The position numbers and the translations under genes are program-made. From NCBI GenBank assembly GCA_039914625.1, contig JBDSOU010000053.1:1-28440 (forward strand): a stretch of 28,440 nt of DNA, in the 5' to 3' direction. The DNA is from DATEMK01 sp039914625 (GTDB lineage: Bacteria > Bacteroidota > Bacteroidia > AKYH767-A > OLB10). Position 1 is the first letter of the stretch; each line of letters begins with the position of its first letter. The notes beneath the pieces are model-generated. The model saw nothing but the letters and a program-made list of their open reading frames with translations, was not told where the DNA came from and ran no database searches. This document shows positions 23,222 to 28,440 of the stretch, piece by piece.

Positions 23222-23260
23222 TCAAAAGCCCCTCACGGCAACTACCGGAAGGGCTTTTGA
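23222..23260. terminator. Bidirectional terminator between ndk and the large secreted protein
   Basis: Perfect 10-bp stem TCAAAAGCCC (23222-23231) with GGGCTTTTGA (23251-23260), flanked and partly formed by A and T runs on both strands. It serves two converging genes, 27 bp after the ndk stop and 19 bp after the other stop. Confidence 0.88.
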
Positions 23261-23279
23261 GCAATTAACCTCAGAAATA

Positions 23280-26200
23280 TTATTCAACCACAACTTTGAT
23301 CTTTTGAATATCGCCTGAGAAATTTGCTATCATAAGGTAAATACCTTTTGAAAGATGGCTCAGATCAACTTCGTATTTATTCACACCTGCAGTTGCAGAA
23401 AGGTTGTTGTTAAGCACTACTCTTCCTGAAATATCTGTCATGGTAAGAACAACACCTGAACTATGTTTTGCGTCAATGCTTACCGTAATCATATTATGAG
23501 CCGGGTTCGGAGCCACAGCCAGTTGGTTACCGCCACTGCTGACTGTCGACTGATTTTCTTCCCTGCAGCCTGCTGAATTTATATGAAGAGTACGGTTACC
23601 GCTTGCACCGCATGAATTGTATGCTCTCACCTGAAGAATTACGTGTGACGCGTTCGTAATCACATCCACGTTATTGCTTCCCTGTCCTGCATCAATGCTT
23701 CCATAAGTAATCGTCCAATTATAAGCAGGAACCGGTGAAACTGTTGCAACACTTGCATTAACAGTTTGACCTACGCACCATGCTGACGGATTTACAGTGA
23801 TATTTCCCGGAGTTGACGGTGCGCCTGTAATACTAAGTGATCGTATTCCGCTGTTTCCGGGAGTACATGAGTTGGTAATAGCTGTTACGGCAACAGTACC
23901 TGTTGTAAAACCATTGGGAACAGTAAACTGAATTGAAGTTGAACCCTGACCAATGAAATTAGTTGCACCTGCGGGTATCGTCCAATTATAACCTGTAGCA
24001 CCAGCCACATTATTAATCGAATATTGAACAGTAGAATTGCAAACGCTTCCTGATGGTCCGCTGATGTTACCGGGAGTTGGAGGAATATTTGAACCTACTG
24101 ACTTATTTCTTCCTGCACTTTGCACACCACATGCGCTTACTCCATACACATAAATTTGAGGTGCACCGGAATAAGCAGATGGAAAATTCACATGAATTGA
24201 ATTACTGTAAGGAGGAGTTTCCACAATAGAAGTTCCGGATGGAGTCGTCCAGTTATAACCTACAGCACCGGAAACCGGGTTTACTGAATAAGCCACATTA
24301 GTTGAACCGGGACAAACTTTTGAAGGTCCGTTAATAGCTGAAGGCAAAGCAGTAGCATTAGAAATTGCCAGGCATCGTGGTGCACTGGTAGAAGAACCCC
24401 CGCAGGATAAGGCTGCAGTTACACACAATTGACCTGAAGTGAATGCAGGGAAATTTACTGAAACATTATTAGTTCCCTGACCTGAAAATGTTGCTCCGGC
24501 TACAGAGAATGTCCAGTTATAAACTGCTGTACTCAGCATATTGACCACACTATAATTCACTCCTGTTTGATTGGAGCAGGCGACAGATGAACCGGAAATA
24601 TTACCTGGTGTGCCCATTATGCCTCTGACCCATTTGTAAAAATACGCTGAAGTTGCACAGGAATTTGAAATTTCAACCCCTACATTGTAACCTGAAGCAC
24701 CTATTAATGAACCGAACTCTGCATATACAATATTTCCGGTTGTAGTAAAAGGTCCGCTCACAAATGGTCCATTAACATTATCACTGAATTTTACGACAGA
24801 TAAATTGATACCAGTATTCCAGATGTAATCAAAACTGTATGCATTCGAAATATTAGCTGTCAATTGAACAATTGTTCCATTGCAAGCTTCAGATGCACCG
24901 GATATAGATGTTATCATAAATTGATCAGGAATTGGATTTACAACCACTGATGCTGAGCCTGAAACTGAACCCGAACAAACAGCATCATTAAATGATGTAA
25001 AAGTGAAAGTATGGCTTCCTATTGACGGAGCTGGGATAGTAATATCTTCAGGATTGTTTGAAGTGCTTCCTGAAATAGTTTGCGATCCGTCAGAAATTAT
25101 ATAGTTAAATGGCGCTGTTCCGGTAAATACTACGTGAACAGTTGAATTATTACCTGAGCATATAGTATTGCTTCCGCTGATAATTGCTGTTGCAAAAGGA
25201 CTAACGGTTACAGTAGCCGAACATGCGCTGAAATTTCCTGTGGCATCGTAAGCGGTAAGCGTAATCGCATTAGCACCTAAGTTTGAACAGTTAAAAGAGT
25301 TTTGCGAAATGGTGAAATGATCAACTGCACAATTATCGCTGCTACCGTTATTTAACTGTGCTGCTGTAATGCTTGCATTTCCTGTATTATCCAAAGTCAA
25401 ATTTATACTTTGGCAAACGGTAACGGGAGCTTCATTGTCAGCAACAGTAATAATAAATGAACAGCTTCTTGAATTATTCGAAGGATCAACGGCTGAGTAA
25501 TTTACAGCGGTAGTTCCGACAGGGAATAAATCACCCGGATAATAATTGTTTGAAACTAATGCCGAACAGTTATCAGAAGCAACCGGTGCTGTCCAGCTTA
25601 CATGAGCGCCACATACTCCGGCTTCATTATTAATATTGATATTTGAAGGACAACCTGAGAAAGAAGGATTTTCGTTGTCAGTCACTATTACATTAAATGT
25701 TGCTTGTGCAGTTTCACAGTTATTTACTGCAGTTGCAGTGACAGTTGTTGTACCAACGCTGAAGTTTCCTGCCGGAGGAGTGAATGTTACTGAAGGAGCA
25801 GGTGAACCTAAAGAAGATATTTGTGCAAGTAAATCAGCATTTGAAATCACGACAGTGCAGCTTCCTGAAGTGTTTACAGAAAGATTTCCGTTGCTGCTGA
25901 TTGCTGAAGCGGTGTTTACAACAAGAGTTGCGTTATTCGAACTAACCGAAGGTGTACATGTACCGCTTACTAAGCAATTGTAATCTGAAGCAGCATCACC
26001 TACAGCAACTCCTGTAATAGTAAGTATAGCAGAAGTTGCACCTGAAACGGTGCCACCGTTAGTGATGTTAACTGTTCCTTTTCTCCATTGATACGATATG
26101 CCTGTTCCGCTTGCGGTAACTGAGAAAGAAGCATTGCCTCCTTCGCAAACAATAACATTTGAAGGCTGTCCGGAAATTGAAGGAAGCGTATTAACAGTTA

Positions 26201-27899
26201 AAGAAGCATTGTTTGAAGTACTTGTACACGTTCCGCTGACAACACAATTATAGTTTGCAGCTGCATCTCCTGAAATAACTCCTGTAATAGATAATGTTGC
26301 TGAAGTAGCACCTGATACCGTTCCACCGTTAAAAATATTAATAGTTCCTTTTCTCCATTGATATGTCAATCCTGTTCCACTTACAGTAACTGAGAAAGAA
26401 GCATTACCTCCTGCACATACAGTCATATTGGATGGTCCTGAAATTGAAGGAAGCGCATCAACAGTTAAAGAAGCATTGTTTGAAGTAACGGAAGGTGTGC
26501 ATATGCCGTTTACAACGCAATTATAATCTGCAGCGGCATCACCCGCAACAACACCTATAATAGTAAGAGTTGCTGATGTGGCACCAGAGAATTTACCACC
26601 GTTAGAAAGATTAGCAACTCCTTTTCTCCACTGGTAAGTTAATCCTGTTCCACTTGATGTTACTGAAAAAGAAGCATTGCCTCCATCGCAAACTGTAACA
26701 TTGGAAGGTTGTCCTGAAATGGCAGGGGCTGTGTTAATGGTAACTGTTACACTGCCTGTCATTGTGGAGGTGCATGTTGCATCCACTGTGTTGATTGCAC
26801 TCACTGTATAAGAACCGGCAACAGTTTGATTTCCGAATGATATGGCACTTCCGGTTCCTGCAACAGGTGAACCGGTACTGACTCCGCCAACTTTTAACTG
26901 ATAGCTAAATCCCAATTGTGAATTGCTTAATCCGACTGCCACACCGCTTCCTCCTGAACAATACGATCCTCCACCGGTAACACTGTATGCTGTGGAATTA
27001 GAACAATTGCCAAATACACCTGCATCAAAATTTGGTGTTCCGGGAAGTGCATTTCCGCTGCTGTTAAAATCGTACACTCTTACAAGATAAGTTTGTCCCA
27101 CTGTTAAACCTGCCGGAACAGCGGTTTCAGTGCCTCCTGCGATATTAGCGTCAGCGCAGCCGATATTAGAACCGTTGCATGAGCCCGATCGAACATCAAT
27201 AACGGCATCAAATGACCCGGATGGAACTATTCTGACAGAAGCAGTGGTTGCTTTGGCAACAAAGCTGAACCATACATCAAGCGCTGATGAACTTGTAAAT
27301 CCGCTGCATGTTAGTGGTGCCAGCGATTGAGTGGCATTTCCAACAGCATATGTTGTTACTGAATAAGAATTTGTTTGAGTTAATGAAAAAGCATTTGCAC
27401 ATGCATCAGGAGCTACATTAAAGACACCAACAGTTCCTGAAAGATTACCAGAGGTTCCTGAAACACGAACTACCCTTATTTTATAGGAAGTTCCTGAAAT
27501 GGTTGCAACAACAATCGTTTCGTCACCTGAAGATCCGGTATTATTAGCACAGGCGACCTGAGTTAAAGTGCCGCAAGCGCCCGAATAGACATAAAGCGCG
27601 GCATCCCTGTTAGATCCGTTGGTGAAATGAATTTCAGTGGATGAAGATAAAGCAGTAAACCAAAGCCAGCCATCCTGCGCAGCTGCACCGCAACTGCCGG
27701 AAACTGTGGGATCGTTGACAGTCCCATCATTGTAGTTGAGTGATCCGGTCGTAGTTCCGACCGTTACCTGCTGCGCAGCAGCACTGGAACATGAACCTGA
27801 TACGGATTGTGCTTTTACTGTGTATCCTCCTGTAATAAGGAGTAATATCATGAGTGTTAATTTGATAATCCCATTTTGTTTGTACATTTTATCTTTCAT
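23280..27899 (-). CDS. Very large secreted multi-domain protein with T9SS sorting domain
   Basis: 1539 residues. A signal peptide (about 1-31, ending VKAQS) is followed by two PPC/fibronectin-like domains (about 32-161 and 163-297: SSAAAQQVTV, WLWFTAL, ALYVYSGAC). After a spacer domain come three tandem Ig-like repeats (about 392-664: YQWRKG and DYNCxVxG motifs), then HYR-type domains (about 670-900: NENPSFSGCPSNI, WTAPVASDNC, DNEAPVTVC). PKD-like units follow, four with a PGNIS- or INGPSKVC-type start and YNWT. The last about 75 residues form a T9SS type A domain (VAPNPAHNM, ISGRVVL, GIYLMIANFSG, IKVVVE). No enzyme domain is visible, so it is probably a surface adhesin or structural protein. 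An internal start (Met5) is possible. Confidence 0.9.
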   Translation of the reverse strand: MKDKMYKQNGIIKLTLMILLLITGGYTVKAQSVSGSCSSAAAQQVTVGTTTGSLNYNDGTVNDPTVSGSCGAAAQDGWLWFTALSSSTEIHFTNGSNRDAALYVYSGACGTLTQVACANNTGSSGDETIVVATISGTSYKIRVVRVSGTSGNLSGTVGVFNVAPDACANAFSLTQTNSYSVTTYAVGNATQSLAPLTCSGFTSSSALDVWFSFVAKATTASVRIVPSGSFDAVIDVRSGSCNGSNIGCADANIAGGTETAVPAGLTVGQTYLVRVYDFNSSGNALPGTPNFDAGVFGNCSNSTAYSVTGGGSYCSGGSGVAVGLSNSQLGFSYQLKVGGVSTGSPVAGTGSAISFGNQTVAGSYTVSAINTVDATCTSTMTGSVTVTINTAPAISGQPSNVTVCDGGNASFSVTSSGTGLTYQWRKGVANLSNGGKFSGATSATLTIIGVVAGDAAADYNCVVNGICTPSVTSNNASLTVDALPSISGPSNMTVCAGGNASFSVTVSGTGLTYQWRKGTINIFNGGTVSGATSATLSITGVISGDAAANYNCVVSGTCTSTSNNASLTVNTLPSISGQPSNVIVCEGGNASFSVTASGTGISYQWRKGTVNITNGGTVSGATSAILTITGVAVGDAASDYNCLVSGTCTPSVSSNNATLVVNTASAISSNGNLSVNTSGSCTVVISNADLLAQISSLGSPAPSVTFTPPAGNFSVGTTTVTATAVNNCETAQATFNVIVTDNENPSFSGCPSNININNEAGVCGAHVSWTAPVASDNCSALVSNNYYPGDLFPVGTTAVNYSAVDPSNNSRSCSFIITVADNEAPVTVCQSINLTLDNTGNASITAAQLNNGSSDNCAVDHFTISQNSFNCSNLGANAITLTAYDATGNFSACSATVTVSPFATAIISGSNTICSGNNSTVHVVFTGTAPFNYIISDGSQTISGSTSNNPEDITIPAPSIGSHTFTFTSFNDAVCSGSVSGSASVVVNPIPDQFMITSISGASEACNGTIVQLTANISNAYSFDYIWNTGINLSVVKFSDNVNGPFVSGPFTTTGNIVYAEFGSLIGASGYNVGVEISNSCATSAYFYKWVRGIMGTPGNISGSSVACSNQTGVNYSVVNMLSTAVYNWTFSVAGATFSGQGTNNVSVNFPAFTSGQLCVTAALSCGGSSTSAPRCLAISNATALPSAINGPSKVCPGSTNVAYSVNPVSGAVGYNWTTPSGTSIVETPPYSNSIHVNFPSAYSGAPQIYVYGVSACGVQSAGRNKSVGSNIPPTPGNISGPSGSVCNSTVQYSINNVAGATGYNWTIPAGATNFIGQGSTSIQFTVPNGFTTGTVAVTAITNSCTPGNSGIRSLSITGAPSTPGNITVNPSAWCVGQTVNASVATVSPVPAYNWTITYGSIDAGQGSNNVDVITNASHVILQVRAYNSCGASGNRTLHINSAGCREENQSTVSSGGNQLAVAPNPAHNMITVSIDAKHSSGVVLTMTDISGRVVLNNNLSATAGVNKYEVDLSHLSKGIYLMIANFSGDIQKIKVVVE
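25908..26726 (-). repeat. Three tandem coding repeats of about 270 bp (Ig-like domains)
   Basis: Three successive 89-92-residue units share the order S-I/A-S-G-P, a C-x-GGNASFSV strand, GTG-x-x-YQWRKG, SGATSA-x-L and a D-Y/N-Y-N-C strand. The units are very similar at DNA level, suggesting recent duplication or gene conversion. Confidence 0.85.
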
Positions 27900-28121
27900 T
27901 TTTTATAGTTTTTTAATGTGCCACAATTATAAGTTCAGGTATGTCTGTAACCCTCCTTTTTTATGTAAAATGAAACCCCTAATTGGGTTAACGGGATAAA
28001 TTGATGGGTGAAAATAAAAACAGGGCTATCTCTAATAAATATTAATATTTAACTTTAAATATACTATTTTATAATGTTGATTATAAATTCAATATGTATG
28101 GATATTAATTTTAATTCGATA

Positions 28122-28151
28122 TTTGATTATTCAAGGACAACATTAAAGTTG
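28122..28151 (+). promoter_or_regulatory. Probable promoter (TTTG, 18-nt spacer, TAAAGTTG)
   Basis: TTTG at 28122-28125 and TAAAGTTG at 28144-28151 (one mismatch to TAnnTTTG), 14 nt before the ATG at 28166. The rest of 27900-28121 is AT-rich, and I see no gene in it. Confidence 0.45.
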
Positions 28152-28165
28152 GTAGTAGCATAAAA

Positions 28166-28440
28166 ATGGATTACCACGAAGCAATCAAAAAGAACCGTAT
28201 TGCTCTTTCAAATATACCCCAACCACCGAAACAAATTAAAAGAAAAAGCAACCATACAGTAGCTTTCAGAGCAATCTTAGAGGTGTTACTGATGTCAAAT
28301 TTTTCCTCTTTAGACTTCAAAATTTATTCTCCTAATGGAACCTGCTCACCAACAAATGAAACTGACCCAAATAAAATTATTGCAATTCCTTTTTCGGACT
28401 TACAGTCGGATGACACTTTTTCAGATGCAATTAAAGCAGG
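28166..28440 (+). CDS. Unrecognised protein, N-terminal part (cut by window edge)
   Basis: The frame opens at the ATG at 28166 and stays open for 91 codons to the end of the window. The visible start reads MDYHEAIKKNRIALSNIPQP, then a basic KQIKRKSNH, a helix AFRAILEVLLMSN and IYSPNGTC. No signal peptide, so probably cytoplasmic. I do not recognise the family. The length of the open frame, the promoter-like sequence before it and ordinary codon use support a real gene. Divergent from the large secreted protein. Confidence 0.7.
   Translation, partial: MDYHEAIKKNRIALSNIPQPPKQIKRKSNHTVAFRAILEVLLMSNFSSLDFKIYSPNGTCSPTNETDPNKIIAIPFSDLQSDDTFSDAIKA

Noticed and set aside
25636..25983. Plus-strand 115-residue frame
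   Set aside because: It is a shadow of the large secreted protein, with no family resemblance or start context.

Overview
The window looks like chromosome from a low-GC member of the Bacteroidota. Three secreted proteins end in type IX secretion (T9SS) type A sorting domains (YPNP- or PNP-type starts, GIYF/GIYL cores, KK-I-V tails). Several spacers carry the Bacteroidota promoter -7 box TAnnTTTG. The families present (BatA-type VWA protein, pseudo-dihydroorotase, DUF2027-Smr protein, GH57 amylase, Bacteroidota-type homogentisate dioxygenase) fit this phylum. I see no rRNA, tRNA, CRISPR array, integrase or transposase.

Region 1 (1-5051, all minus strand) is an accessory cluster of paralogous secreted repeat proteins. 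The first is cut by the left edge (1-657), the second is complete (710-2068), and the third also carries two Ig-like domains and a sorting domain (3198-5051). Each complete protein has seven 49-residue units, which suggests a seven-bladed beta-propeller. The genes share near-identical signal peptides and 5' leaders. A leader with a start codon but no gene body lies at 3127-3190, evidence of loss or recombination in the array. Between the second and third paralogs is an unrelated two-gene module (2229-2988): an acetyltransferase-like 173-residue protein and a small basic partner, possibly a toxin-antitoxin pair.

Region 2 (5052-7599) is gene-poor. It has one unrecognised 336-residue protein with a C-terminal carboxypeptidase-regulatory-like domain, a possible 23-residue microprotein, several palindromes and terminators, and a 1.07-kb non-coding stretch. 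That stretch holds a degenerate array of twelve 21-bp units (7140-7392) and a second set of three 21-bp units (7498-7560). Two hairpins with the identical core GTGTCCTCAC lie on either side of the 336-residue gene.

Region 3 (7600-23194) is mostly ordinary chromosome: an MBL-fold hydrolase, Mpl-type muropeptide ligase, a RelE/ParE-type toxin-antitoxin pair, a 4HBT thioesterase, OsmC, homogentisate 1,2-dioxygenase, GH57 amylase, a DUF2905 membrane protein, a coiled-coil lipoprotein, a dihydroorotase homologue lacking its HxH metal motif, a BatA/VWA protein, a FadL-type outer-membrane channel, a DUF2027-Smr protein, thioredoxin reductase and nucleoside diphosphate kinase. Many short spacers in this part are built from in-phase heptanucleotide repeats, sometimes as two converging halves that can fold into long hairpins.

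Region 4 (23195-28440) holds a shared bidirectional terminator, a 1539-residue secreted multi-domain protein (PPC-like, Ig-like, HYR and PKD-like domains plus a T9SS signal), and an unrecognised gene cut by the right edge (28166-28440). The strongest candidates for undescribed biology are the 21-bp arrays, the heptanucleotide spacers, the 173/75-residue gene pair, and the paired GTGTCCTCAC hairpins.
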